Below are positions 44,390 through 57,124 of a DNA stretch of 64,000 nucleotides, one piece after another. A model generated the notes under the pieces. That model had not been told where the DNA came from, searched no databases, and saw only the letters and a list, made by a program, of their open reading frames with translations. The DNA is from Rhizophagus clarus (Eukaryota > Glomeromycota > Glomeromycetes > Glomerales > Glomeraceae), in the NCBI GenBank assembly GCA_015698045.1, contig BLAL01000220.1:1-64000 (forward strand), read 5' to 3'. Position numbers and translations under genes: made by a program. How positions within the stretch are numbered: the stretch's first letter is position 1; the number at the start of each line of letters is the position of its first letter.

Positions 44390-45447
44390 TATATTCTTTA
44401 ATATTTCTTGTTAGAAAAGTAGCATGACACTTATAATGAATGCTTTCCTAGCGACAGTAGAACTACTGGCTTGGTATGAATTTTACTAAAATAATAGTTT
44501 ATGATTGCAACCTTCAGGTTTTCTTCGTATTTGTGAAGACTTTGTAAGATTAGCATTTGGGTTATCTGATTTTAAATATCCTAGAAGAGGAGTTTCTCAT
44601 TAGTGCTATTTATTTTAAAAGTGTTAAAAAAGGCAAAGCGAAATTATTAATTAAAATTTTTGTTATGACTAGGAGTGGCACTTACTTTTTCTTACTTAAG
44701 GATCATTTAAAAAAATATAAAAGTGGTGGTTATGGTATTTTATTTCTTTCTCCAGTTTTCTCTTTGAGTTTTTTGAAGTATTAATAACTTTCCTTTAGTT
44801 TTTATTTCTTACTTGTCAATATTTTAGCCTTCAATCTCTTTTTCTATTTTAGTTTTGGAAGACTGAAGGTATTGGAATGTTGATCTGTATTTTAGTGGTT
44901 TGGTGTAACTTTCTTTTTTAGGGTTATGTTTGTTGATTTATTAAAGAAGGGAAATATGATTAGATTATTTGTTTTAAATTTTACTAACATGTGTTGATTT
45001 CTAGTTGGGCTGGTTAAAATCATATGTGGAATGTTGTAACTTAACTAATATCTTTTATTTTTGGTGTATTCACGCTGATTAAGGCTGATGAACAGCTTAG
45101 AAAAAATCTTTTTTGGATAGGACTATTGAGCGAAAAGGGAGTTTCAACTTTACTGACTAGCTGGCTTCAGCATAATATCTGCGCACTACTCGGTTAGGAT
45201 GGTGACTTCTCGTAAAGGTGTACTCTGTAGGGTTATGAAAGAAAATAATTTGTATTGTTAGTGAGTCTTGCTCATATTATGATATATAGTAATACTGGCC
45301 ATTAGTTAAAATTCATAAATCACATCTGACTTTGTTGGATAGGTTTGTTTTAATAGGTCTTTTCTGTTAAATTAGCTTTTACTTTTTGTATTTTGCATTA
45401 TAAATTTTTAATAAAGCCAAATACAACCTTTGAATAAAAAAAATATA
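44390..45447 (+). pseudogene. Decayed retroelement-like coding sequence with poly(A) end
   Basis: Protein-like blocks in different frames: LQPSGFLRICEDFVRLAFGL (~44502), ISAIYFKSVKKGKAKLLIKI and GGYGILFLSPVFSLSFLKY (44557-44784), ADEQLRKNLFWIGLLSEKGV then STLLTSWLQHNICALLG (~45084-45195). The region closes with TTTAATAAAGCC and GAATAAAAAAAATATATAT, i.e. a polyadenylation signal and an A-rich tail. GC content is above the surroundings. I suspect a 5'-truncated LINE-type or processed sequence but cannot name the domain. Confidence 0.35.
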
Positions 45448-45499
45448 TATATAATATAATTTATAATATATTTATTTATTGAAAATTATTACGTATCAC

Positions 45500-45894
45500 C
45501 ACTAGTAGTCTGCTTCGGTATCACGTGATTTTATTTATTACGCATATTACATCTCTTTTTTCTTCATTTTTTTATAAGTATTTTAAGAACAGAATTTTTT
45601 TTATACTAAAAATTCTATTCGCCATATATTATCTGTCACATCCCTATTTTTTTCATAATTCTGGCCAGAATATTAAAATTACCATATTAGGATTTTGTAA
45701 TACATAGAATATTCATTTTAGGCAATACCCATTCCACAAAAATTTTTTTCCTCATTTTTGGAAATTACTTTACCTGGAATTTTGTAACATTAATTTTCAA
45801 AAAAGGATATTTTTTATGCAGATCACTTAATTCTGGCCAGAATTATAAAATTACAATAAAATCACTGACATGATACTAGTGCTTATTACCAGTG
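45500..45894. repeat. Dispersed repeat copy 2 (see 38247-38965)
   Basis: Has CACTAGTA at the left and TACCAGTG at the right with imperfect extended complementarity (GTATCACGTGATTTTATT against GTATCATGTCAGTGATTTTATT). The outer bases are CAC and GTG, so the exact ends are unclear. Confidence 0.5.
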
Positions 45895-45899
45895 GTGGT

Positions 45900-46620
45900 A
45901 AATAGTAAATCTTTTATTTATTTATTTATTTAATATTAGAACTGATTATAATTAATATAAAAAAAAAATTTTTTTTTTTTTATTTCAAAGATCGTGTTAT
46001 ATTTATTGTAAAATATTTGATTAAAAATATTACATATAATTTATATAACCCACCCAACTCAGCTAAATGTGATTCATAAAAAAAAAATAAATAAACTTTA
46101 CTCGAAAAGTCAAAAATTACTAGTCTCAGATAAAAGAATTACCTATTTATTAAAAATTATAGTTAATCAATAAGAAATATGATTAAAATATCTATAATAA
46201 TAAAAATTTAAATTTATTAACAGTCACCGGAAATGTCACATGCAGATCATTTTCATATTAAAATTATCTTGCATAACATCAATCGCATTACTTCATTTAG
46301 TAGTTAAACATTAAATTTTTTAATGTACTACACTTATACAAATTAAGAAATTGATAGATTATCATGTGTTCTATCAATTTCTATTCTTACTTTCCGATCT
46401 TGAATAATAAAATTTTTTTTTATAATATACGAAAAACTCTCCTTAAAAACACACTTTTTTCAAGATTGAAGTTGAGAAATAAAAAAATATGCAGTTTTAA
46501 AAGTAAAAATATATGTAATTTTACGAGTAGAAAAGTTTTTCTAAGCTTGTAATAGCGGTTATTCAGGTAGTTTTTGTATAAAACATGAAAAACTAAAAAA
46601 AAACACATTATTTTTAGATA
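45900..46620. other. Intergenic with one 11-bp hairpin
   Basis: AAATTGATAGA at 46349 and TCTATCAATTT at 46369 form a perfect stem with a short loop. The 62-codon ORFs on both strands at 46364-46608 overlap each other and are A/T-rich by-products. Confidence 0.5.
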
Positions 46621-47310
46621 TACATAAATTTTTAGAACGAAATTTCATCACCTTGATCAAAGTAAAGTACCTTTTATTGCTTAAGTAAAGTTGTTTAGCA
46701 AAATCCAAAATACTTGGATCTTAAATTTTATAAATATAGGTATAATATTTGAAAAAAAACTCGCGTTTTTATAATGGAACTGACAACTAAATCTATTTTA
46801 CATATTTAGAGCGTAATTTTGGTACATTGGCAAAATGAAATTGCTTACTGCGGCTTAAGTTATGTTGTTCAGAAGTGTCAAATATATTTATATTATAAAT
46901 TTTTTAAGTATATAATAAACATTCATAGAGTAATATATATTTTACAAAACTGCACTAATTTTCAATTTCTAAATTTTTTTACATCTGTTTAGTGACTTCA
47001 GAGCGTAATTTCAATACTTTGATCAAAGTAAACTACATTTTGTTGCTTATGTAGAGTTGTTTAGGCAGGTTAGATCTATTCGTATCTTAAATTTTATAAT
47101 ACTATGATTAATATATATGGAGAAATTAACGTTTATATTTTCTCACTCATTTAGAAATTTTAGAGCATAATTTCAACACTTTGGTCAAAGTAAATTGCCT
47201 TTTATTGCTTAAGTAATATTGTTCAGGAAGGTCTAAATTACTTGTATATCAAGTTTTATAATGCGATGATTAATACTTATGGGGGAATTAGCATTTTTTG
47301 TAACGGTATT
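46620..47310. repeat. Degenerate ~165-190 bp tandem repeat, about 4 copies
   Basis: TTTAGAGCRTAATTTCAACA + CTTTGGTCAAAGTAAA + TTGCTTAAGTAA + TTGTTCAGG recurs near 46632, 46806, 46998 and 47165, always followed by a TCTTAAATTTTATAAT segment. Strong divergence indicates an old array. Confidence 0.75.
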
Positions 47311-47319
47311 AATTTCTGA

Positions 47320-50300
47320 TCTTTAATTTTTTATTATTTTAATAAAGAAAATAAACTATTTTTAAATAAAGATTCAAGTTAAATAATAAAGATTAAATGG
47401 AAATTTTTTTTTATAAAATCGTAAAGGCACTTAATAAGTTTATATTTTTGCTTTTAAATTAAAGTACTATATTATATAAATATAATACTATATTTGATCT
47501 GTATTTTTTCAATTTTAACTTAATTTAGGCCAAAATTACGAGGTTGGCCAGAATTAGCAAAATTTTGGCCAGAATTATGAATTATTGATCAGCAAATTTA
47601 ACCAGACAATTAATTTTGGCCAACTTTAATTATATACATGCGCTATACATTTGAAGAGGATACTGTGCCACAAATTTTTTTTTGCTAACCTTAATAAAAA
47701 AAATTTGCCTTATTTTTTTGTGACATTTTCAGTAACTGTTAAACAAATAAATATTATTATTAAAATTATTAAGGTAAAATAATTAAAAACTAAAATATAA
47801 ATAATTTAATTTAACTGTATTAAAAATTAATACATCTTAAATTTCTTTTGGATTGAGATTCATTTAATGTAAATTCTATTATATTGGAAATGTTATATAT
47901 AAAAGATTTGGAATTATATATATCTTAAAAAATAGTATCAAAAATAAAGAAGCATTAATCTGATTTATTAAGATAAAAAGTACATAAATATAAGATAATG
48001 AAAATATAGATGATAGGTCAACTACTCCTATACCACCAGCTATAAATGGTAATAACTAAATAAATATTTATTCAAATGGTAAAATGTTTTGCTATGACTG
48101 TCGCAGCCTATAGATAAATATTTATCTAGACTGTCACCTGTGGTTGAGTAACTGCAGTGTAATTAACTCTGGAGATGTGATATAAAAATAGTATGACATA
48201 TAGGAATATCCTATATAAATTTATGAACAAATTTGTTGCTAATAACTTGATTATTTAACACTTTTACAGAGAGTATAAATGAAATGAATAAATTGATATT
48301 AAAATATTACTATATGATATTAAAAATATTATTATTCAATTAATAAAAAAGATGATGAATATGATTATTCTTTATATAGATACCTTTATAACTTTTCTAA
48401 CTTTCTTATTACTATGTTAAATAGATTTTTATTACTTAGAAATTTATGATAAGATAGAATGCATAGTATCAGCTTAGCCTATTATACCATCATAACAAAT
48501 AATATTGCAAATAAAAATAAATTTTAATAATATACAAAGTAATACAAAAGGTCACATACTAATCATACCATTTGTTACGTTTTTATTCAAATCTCAAAAA
48601 AAGTTGTAAAAAAAAGTTAAAGAAAATGTAATAATATTAATTTTAACAATAAACATTAATTGAAAAAAATCCTTTTATTATTTCTTATAGCAAGTTACTT
48701 GAAAATACACCTTCTGAATTTAAAACAATCCATTTAAAATTATATTAGATTAGTTTTTTTCCTCCATATTTCTTAGTTAAAAATAATACAACTTCACTTA
48801 TCAAGAATAAGAAAAATAATATAAGAAAAAAGAGAAAAATTGAAACTATAGTAAAGAATATAAATGCTAATTTAATTATCACTAGTTATTATTCTTTAAG
48901 TAAAAAACAGGTGTAATTATTAAATTTAATAGTTTATGATATACTAATCAAATGAAATAATTATATGCTTTTAGTATGTTTAAATATTTAAAATAAAATT
49001 ATATCAATGAATACTAGGATATATAAAAAATACTTATCCGTAAGATTAAATTAATACTAAACTACTAGTACTTAAAATTTATAATGAAGAAGATTAAACT
49101 ATTAGATTTGAAGGTATTTCAGTTCAATAATTTCTAGCATCTTAGAATCTTTTAAAAAGAAAATAATAAGAAAAATTCTAAGCTATTATTTATAATATAC
49201 CAGTAAACATACAGTAACAAAAACCTTTTTTTTTTTTAATGATAGATCTTATTAATTTTTAATTGATAGTAATTTAAAATTCTTTAAAGTAATCAAAGAA
49301 GTTACTGAAATAAGAAAGTTAATCAATTACTTTACAATATAGAATCTTGTATCTATAAAAACAAGTAATCCTTAACTTTAAAATAAAATTAGTGTTTCTT
49401 GGTACAGATATTTTACTCTTAATTTTAGTTTTTAGAAATATCAAATTATTAGATTTGATAATGTAAATAAAAATTATTAATTAAATAATCCTATAAGCCT
49501 AATTTAATTTTTTTAGGAAATCAATAACAGAATAAAAAAACATATAAATAACAAGAATTTTGGTTTCTCTAATAAGAAGAACTCTTAGTAATAGAAGAAA
49601 AATTAGTTTATTAAACTGAATATGAAAGATATAATTGTAGAATTAAAGATTTTGTTAAAATAATTAATATAGTTTAATTAAAAAGTTTAATAATTGATTA
49701 ATTTAGAAATCATTTAAATTAAATTATATTTTTTATTTAATTTAATTTTATTTCTAGAATTTTTTTTTTGATTTTCTTATTTTTTTTAAATTCTATTAAT
49801 AAACTTCTTACTTTACTTTAGAAAGTAGGTTATTAGTACAGTAATTATGAAATATATTTATATATTTAGTATAATGAACAGATAGGCTTATTTATTTAAA
49901 TTTATATTTTAGATCTAATATTTAATAAAACATTAAACACTTTCTTTAACTAAAAAAAAATATATAATAAAATTCTACATATTGCATCTAAATTTAATTT
50001 GATCAATTTAATATATTAGATATTTATTTGTTATTAAATCATATGATTATAAATTAATTCAAATTAAATTTATAATACTGATTAGAATTATCAATAATTA
50101 ATAAACAAAATAATTGTTACTTATAATTAATTTAATAAAAATTTAATTACTTTAATTTTTCTAGAAATAATTAATAATAATCAATATTTATTTTATTAAT
50201 TTTCAGAATCATAAAATATTAGATTTATATTATTCAAAATTATAATTCTAGTTAGTACTATAAATTCAACTAAAATTATTTAAGATAATTCAATATTTAT

Positions 50301-50905
50301 ATAATTAATAATAGAAAATTTTAGTTTCTAATAAAAATTTTATTAAAAATTGAAATTTAAAATATTGGAATTTTTAATTCAAATTGATTTTTATAATTTT
50401 TAAAATTTAAAAATTTGATTTTAATATTTCAAAAACTATTAAAATCAATCTGAAATTCATATTTTTAGATTTTAGATTTCAGAAAATACTAATACTATAT
50501 ATAATAAAATCATTTTATATTAAATTAAACCTATTAAAATTAAGAGTTTATTATATTTAATGATGATTGTATAATGATAAAATAATTTTTAATATATTCA
50601 ATTTTTTTTATTTCAATTTTTTTAAATTAAATTTTTTTTTTTTTATAAAAACAGAAATCTAAATAAGCACTTATTATATATTACAGACTATAATACTCTG
50701 GATATTTTGCAAATTTCTGAGGGTTAACCTTATATCATCATGTTAATAACTCAAATTTTATGTTTAAAAAATTGTATAGTAATTAGAAAATTATTTTTAC
50801 ATAATATTTGGGTAAAATTAAATTTATTAAATAATAAAATCAATAGAAAATGGAATTTTTTGTCAGGTAAAAGAGGGAGTTTACTATGCATAAAGGATAC
50901 TATGA
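47320..50905. other. 3.6 kb AT-rich DNA without recognised genes
   Basis: GGCCAGAATTA motifs at 47520-47620 link it to the 38.5-kb and 45.6-kb repeats. TATAGATAAATATTTATCTA at ~48109 is a good palindrome. The rest is TA-rich with no sustained frame. Confidence 0.45.
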
Positions 50906-50908
50906 CTA

Positions 50909-51078
50909 TAGATGCTACCCAAATTATTTTAAGTAAATTCTAAATTAATTGACAGTCATAATTCCCAAATTCCAAATGTACAAATTGCAAAATTTATATA
51001 TGTAATTTGTAAATTAATTTGGATTTGTACATTTGGACTGCTATAATCCCAAATTATTTTGAATTTGGATAGCATCTA
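50909..51078. mobile_element. 170-bp fold-back MITE, TA target (copy of 39322-39501)
   Basis: Starts TAGATGCTACCCAAATTATT and ends with the complement of TAGATGCTATCCAAATTCAA. TA lies on both sides (50907-50908, 51079-51080). It shares the inner ATTTGTAAATTAATTTGGAT with copy 1. The overlapping 67-codon ORF is not a gene. Confidence 0.85.
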
Positions 51079-51099
51079 TAACTATGATCCATAATATAT

Positions 51100-52180
51100 G
51101 GCATTTATTTTAAAAATATTAAGTTTTTGAAATTAATAATTTATAAAAATATTTTAATATTTTTTTATTTATAAAGAATAGTTTTAATTATATAAATATA
51201 TAATTATATTTAATAAAAAAAGAATTTAAATAAAATTTATTAAGTATATTTTAAATTTTAATAAAAAGAAAAAATTTTAGTAAATTTACTTAAAAAAAAA
51301 AATATTTTAATATTTTTTTTATTTATTATTTTTGTAAAAAATAATATAAAATTTTAGTATATAAATAAATTTTAATAAAATAAAAGAATTTTAGTAAAAT
51401 TACTTAAAGAAAAAAAAAAATATTTTAATATTTCTTTATTCTTTATTTTTATAGAAAATGATATTAAAATTTTAAATTATAAGTATATTTCAATAAAAGG
51501 ATTTTAATGAATTTACTTATAAATATTTTAATGTTTTTTTATTCCATCTTTTTGTAAGAAATAGTTTTAAAACTTTAAATATATAAGTATATTTTAATAA
51601 AAAAAAACTTTAATAAAATTTACTTAAAAAAATATATTTTTTTTTGTTTTATTTTATAAAAACTTAAAATACATTTATAAGGTTGCATGTTAATTATTTA
51701 TAAATTATATTAGTATTATTCAAAGTCTTTTTAGAATAATTGTTAGACTTATTTTATAGATTTTATTAGATTTATAATAAAAATATGCTAATTAATGAGC
51801 TAAGTTATAAAAAACAGTTTTTTAATATATTATTTTTGTTAGATTTTTTGTAATAAGAGACTTATTAAGACAATTATTAAATTTAAATTTTCCATTAGAA
51901 TTATTTATTAGACTTAAAAACTATATAAACATGCTAATTAATGAGCTAGCTCTTGCAGAAGCAATTCCTAATATATTTATTTTTTCATTAGACTTGTTAA
52001 ACTTAATATATATAATCAAAAAAGTTGATATGAAAATTAATAACCTAGAGCTTTTAAAAGTTATTCTAATATAATAAAAAATTTTGATATAATTCTTAAA
52101 GCTCTAGAGTTCTTCTAGTTTAATAAAAATCAATATTAATTTTGAAGTTCTAGAACTTTTCTAATATGATAAAATTTTCA
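51100..52180. repeat. Degenerate AT-rich tandem repeats
   Basis: 51130-51660 has ~4-5 diverged ~115-bp units (AGTAAATTTACTTAAAAAAA, AATATTTTAATATTTTTTTA, TATAAGTATATTTTAATAAA). 51780-51980 has a diverged direct pair around ATGCTAATTAATGAGCTA. 52040-52180 has three AAGCTCTAGAGTTCTTCTAG-like segments. Confidence 0.6.
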
Positions 52181-52767
52181 ATATTTCAATCATATGCGCA
52201 GTGCACATGCCGCACATACACTGTACTTCCGGGCAAAATTACCACCATTCTGCTCAAAATTATTTGTTATAAATAGACAAAACAAGGGACATAGTAATAT
52301 ATTTTTATTTGTCTGATTATATCTTATATGTGCGTATAACCAAAGTCAGAAATTTTGTCATAAGCCTTTGTTTATATTGTGTATTTGGGGGCTGATTACA
52401 AAAGATGAAAGAAAACCTAGTCGTATCATACACGATGTTACTATACAGTATGAAGAGCTTTAAGAATTTCCTTATTGAGTACATTTAGTGTAAATGGGAA
52501 TTAAGCCTTTTAACCATATGACCCTATAATATGTAATGTAACGGCAATTACCGTGGTTAATTACGTAATGTATTTATGAGAATATTTATTTATTTTTTTT
52601 TTTACATATTTTGTACAAAATAACACTACTTATTTTTTAAAAAACAAGTATTATGTTGTAATAAAAAAACTTATAAAGTTATTCTATAATCCTTTTCTCG
52701 ATATAACCTTCTAAATAACACTGTATGCCCTCCCATATATCTTTTTTTTTAAAAAATATCTATATAT
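52181..52767. other. Intergenic, 3' flank of the bZIP gene
   Basis: Less AT-rich patch at 52190-52560 without a recognisable frame. AAATAACACT and AATAAAAAAAC near 52615-52670 could be polyadenylation signals for the minus-strand gene. Confidence 0.4.
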
Positions 52768-53999
52768 TTATCCTGAATCACTCAAAATCCATTTTAAATT
52801 TAAAGGATAAAATGAACTTGTCTTGGTAACTACAGAAGAGACAGCAGGAGAAAAATAATCTTGTTGATGAGATAATTCCAAGTTAGGAGAATAATTAGAA
52901 TATAAAGATGAAGGTATGGTTGTTGGTAAAATCCACATTTGTTTATCGACAGATTTATCACCAGATGAACGTTTATCTATTACTGTCGTGTTCGTATTCG
53001 TTGTCGTTATATTTTGTTCATTTATTGGTTCACAAAAGCAAAGATCACCTTCTCTTGTTTCACAAAATATTGGATCTCTAATTGCATCAACATTTTCTAA
53101 TGGGGGTAACATTGGTACACCACAAGAAATTTGAGGAGGTTGATTGATTAATCTATGTTGATCATTGAATGTTAAGGTATTTGTTGCAAATGGCGGTAGA
53201 CACCGTGATTGCTGATCACAACAACTGGTATTTAAATTATCATTAACATTATTAACATTATTACTATTATCATTAAAAGAATTTCCATTATCATTATGAA
53301 CAATATTATGCGTCCTAATATTTTCATCAGTAACTGCGGGGACCATCTGAAGATCACTAACACCGTTACAAATATTTATTCTTTCTTCAATATCAACTTG
53401 TTCTTCCAATAATGCAACTCTTTCTTTTAAATTTTCAAGTTCATTTCTTGCAACTTTCAATAATTCTTCAAACTTTGTAGCTTTAGTTTCCAAACTACGA
53501 ATATAAGTTTCTCTTCGTTGACGAAAGGCCCGTTGATTATTTAAATTTTGAATATGCTTTTTCTATTGAAATGGAAGATTTGTCACTGTAGTTCATTTTT
53601 TCGTAATAAATTATTGATAAAAAAAAAAAAAACTTACGGTCGTAGGCATTGAAGATAAAGGCTTGCGTCCACGTTTATTTTGTGGTTTATTCGTCGTTTG
53701 TTGTTGAGTTGCGTTGTCAGTTTGTTGCGCTGGTGATGATTTTAAAAGTACACATAAAATATTATTTTTTTTTTTGTTTTTTTGTTTTTAAAAAAAAAAA
53801 TACATATCGTTTAAAATGCAAATTAATTTTTACCATTTGGAATGATAGGATTCGTTGAAGTGGATGATGATGTCCAAGATGGAGTTGATAAAGAAGGAAG
53901 TCTAGGGATAGGTAACTTTGGAGGTTGTGAAGCAGAAGCGAATAATGGTTGACTAGATACATTCATTTTTGAAAGATAAAAGGATGCTGAAGATTTCAT
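52768..53999 (-). CDS. bZIP transcription factor, Yap1/Pap1-like
   Basis: Three exons on the minus strand: 53999-53834, 53729-53638 and 53562-52768. Introns (GTAAAA...CCAG, GTAAGT...ATAG) have matching phases and the product is 350 residues. The Ser/Pro/Thr-rich N-terminus (1-70) leads into KRGRKPLSSMPTTKKHIQNL (74-93) and NNQRAFRQRRETYIRSLE, the fungal AP-1-type basic region, followed by a leucine zipper (~109-142, LEELLKVARNELENLKERVA-like heptads). Base-contact positions of Pap1 are kept (Q91, N92, Q96, R97, F99, R100), but the two alanines of NRAAQ are asparagines (NLNNQ). The rest is Asn-rich. Cysteine groups (C200/C201/C207, C253/C261/C263) may be redox-sensitive, as in Yap1/Pap1, though they do not match a canonical CRD. 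It probably regulates stress genes. Confidence 0.88.
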
Positions 54000-55260
54000 A
54001 TATGTTTAGAAAAAAAAATGATTGTAAGAAAAAAAAAAATTTTTTTTTGAAAAAAAAAATTAAATTTTTTTGTACAATGAAAAGAAGTCAATCGAATTTA
54101 TTTATAAAGTAATCGAATGCACTATTGGTTTGGTTATCAGAGCACATAAAATTTTGTGTATAAAAAAAATTTTTTTTTAAAAAAAAAAGAAAAGATGAAA
54201 AGGAAAAAAAAAAAAAAATAACGTAAAATATATATATATGAAAATCGATGTTTAAGCAAAAGAGAATTAAAATCATTTCTAGGGTATTTATGTTTTATCT
54301 CACCTTACAAAAAACGAACAGTTGTTGAAATTTATGAAATGAAATGCTTATCTGTTTGAAACAAAAATAGCTCTCAAGCTGTTTTATTGTGCAACTTGAA
54401 GGAGTTGATCTTTGTTTACATATGACCAACTATCTAATCGAACTTGACTTATTATGGACTTCAACAAACGCCATTAATGGGTGTGTCACGTAACCTTTGA
54501 ACCTAACTAATTTATAATCAGATATCACGACTTAAGAAGGAAGAGGGAAAAAAAAAAGAAAAAGGAGATAAACTTTTTTGACATTATCGTCATATTTAAA
54601 CTTATATTCTAACAACAATAATAGACAATGTAAGATTAAAATTAAGTAAGATTTTGAAAAAGAAATTAATTTTTAATAATATTTTGCGTGGCTCCTGAGA
54701 AATCTGTAAGTTGATTATCATTTCCTTTTAATACCATCACGGGACGTCATGCGATTACTGATTATAGAATAATGCATTTCATTTTATGAATGTAAATTGG
54801 CAATTCAATCCAAATTTTTGGTACCTTAACTGTATAGATATCAGTAATTTTAAACGTGAGTTTAATTATTTATGGTACAATTTTCTTTTTAATATAAATA
54901 TTTATGGTTACGCAGGCAGGATACCTTCACGTAATAAAAATTTCTTCCGTCCGAAAATTTGTAATTTATAGCGATATATGGTAAGAATAGGAAAAATGTT
55001 TTTTTTAGTAATTCAGCCAATATTTAAAATTCATTGCGCAATCTAACAGTCATTCTAACATAGAAATTCTAAATAATTATTACTCACTAGATTTGTTGGA
55101 AGTATTTCTTTCAACTAAAATAATTATATTTATCAATCGAACATATATTATTTCAGTTGTTTTACTATAAAGTTGGACTTTATCATTTAATAATTGTACT
55201 TAGGATTCTATTCACTTGTAATCTTGATTTTCATTTTCATTTGACATTTCATTTGTTATG
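54000..55260. other. Intergenic between divergent genes
   Basis: Long A/T homopolymers just upstream of the bZIP start (54005-54230) resemble a nucleosome-depleted promoter. The remainder has no recognisable gene; the 54786-54971 ORF is unsupported. Confidence 0.4.
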
Positions 55261-55317
55261 ATGTCTGGAACACAAACAAACTCAATACATATTGTAGAAC
55301 AATCAAATCCTGAAAAG
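55261..55317 (+). CDS. Possible first exon of an unidentified gene
   Basis: ATG at 55261 opens MSGTQTNSIHIVEQSNPEK, which ends at AAAAG|GTCATA. The codon composition is balanced and unlike the surrounding DNA, but the donor is weak and I find no downstream exon. It may be the 5' stub of a lost gene. Confidence 0.2.
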
Positions 55318-55319
55318 GT

Positions 55320-57120
55320 CATATTTTTTTTTTCTTTTTTTAAGCTTGACGTAAACGTTATTCCTTAACTCAAATATAAATTTTTAAAAGTAATTTGCAA
55401 ATTTAATTTTCATGTTACGCAAAATCATTGCTGCAACAACCCCTAATGTTTTATACTTTATGTTACACCTAAGGGGTTTGTTTGTTATCTTCCGTCACAT
55501 GCGATTTCCTCATCGTATATCAATCAATAAATGTTCTTTGGCATTTATGTAGGTAAATTATTTCGTACAAGTCTTTCTTTACCATATGTCGGGGCCCAGT
55601 GATATAATATTTAGAGTTATGCAAAAATTTTAGGTTACACGTCATATAAAGAAATGATTGGTTGCACATTTCACGTGATTAAATATCGGTAGACACAATA
55701 ATTGAATGATTAGATTATTATGATTATTACTATTATTTCCTCTCTTCTTAAAGGGTTAATATTTTAAATGATTATATCATAAAGTAAATGAAATATCTGT
55801 TAAAATGAACTTATTTACTATATAAAACCAGCTTTTTTCTCTTTCTGTTGTTTAAATATTTCTATTTTTAAACTAGTTTTATATTATAATTTAGTTTTAT
55901 TTAGTATTTTAAATATACAATCCATTTATAATTATCTATGCAAAAATTATTAAAAATAGGATGTATTTATATTCTTAAATTTCTAAAACTTTTATTACTA
56001 ATTAAACTTTTATTATAAAAATTATTTTTTACCTTTATTAAAATAAATTCAGTAATAGCAATTTTTATATATTTAAAATTATAAATAACTGGCTATTTTA
56101 ATTTGTAATTTTTAGTGTTTAACAATAACTTTTATTTAATGATACAGCCAAACCAAAACCTAGATAATTATAATAAAGATCATATTTTACTATATTTTTA
56201 ACTTTTAATATAAAGTTAATATTATTATTTTCTATAAAAAAATGATTAGCATTTGAGATATAACTTATTATATAAGCAAAATTTGACCAAAAAAATATAT
56301 GTTTTCTTACCATTAATATATATAAAAATATAAAATATTATATTAAAATTATTGTATTATTAAGTTATAACTAAATAATTTTTCTATTACTACAAAATAT
56401 AAATATATCCGTTTATTTGTATTACAACTAAACATTTATCCTATAAATCTATAGCTTAGTAATATATGTATTTATTCATATTATAGTGATTCATAGTATA
56501 TTGTTTATCTATACAAATAAACTTGTAAATATAAATTAGTGTTTTGCATATGCAATTCAAAATGACTTATATAAACTCATAAAAATTAGTATATTACAAA
56601 CTTTATCATATAAAAAATTAAAAACTTAACTCAATTCATAAGGAATACTAATACAAATACAGAAGAGTATAATTTAACATAGATATAAATAATAAGAATA
56701 CTTATTAATAAATATTACTTTTTAAATTATAACATTATAGATAATAATAAGATTGCTTGCCAAAACTGCTAAAATTGCTAAAATTAGGTTTTGGTAAATA
56801 TCTAAAAATGCTAAAATATTAAAATTATTAAAACCTCTAAAATTGTTTTAGCATTTTAGCTAATATTATTATCTAAAATTATGTAATTTCAAAATTATTT
56901 AAAACTAAAATATAATAGAACTAGTTTAGAAATTTAAATTTTAATAATAGTAAAGATTATTAAAAATAATTATATAGAATATATATTATATATATATAAA
57001 TTTTTAGGGATTTCTGAATTTATGAAATTATTTTGTATTTTAAAAATATTTTTTTATAATAGTTATTTAATCACTTTATTTATTTATATATAAATATTAA
57101 AAAAAAAAAAAAAAAATTAT
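55320..57120. other. AT-rich intergenic
   Basis: 55430-55680 is moderately complex but without a frame. CCAAAACTGCTAAAATTGCT at ~56760 begins a short CTAAAAT-rich repeat patch. An A17 run at ~57099 precedes the ORF1 relic's 3' end. Confidence 0.4.
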
Positions 57121-57124
57121 TATA

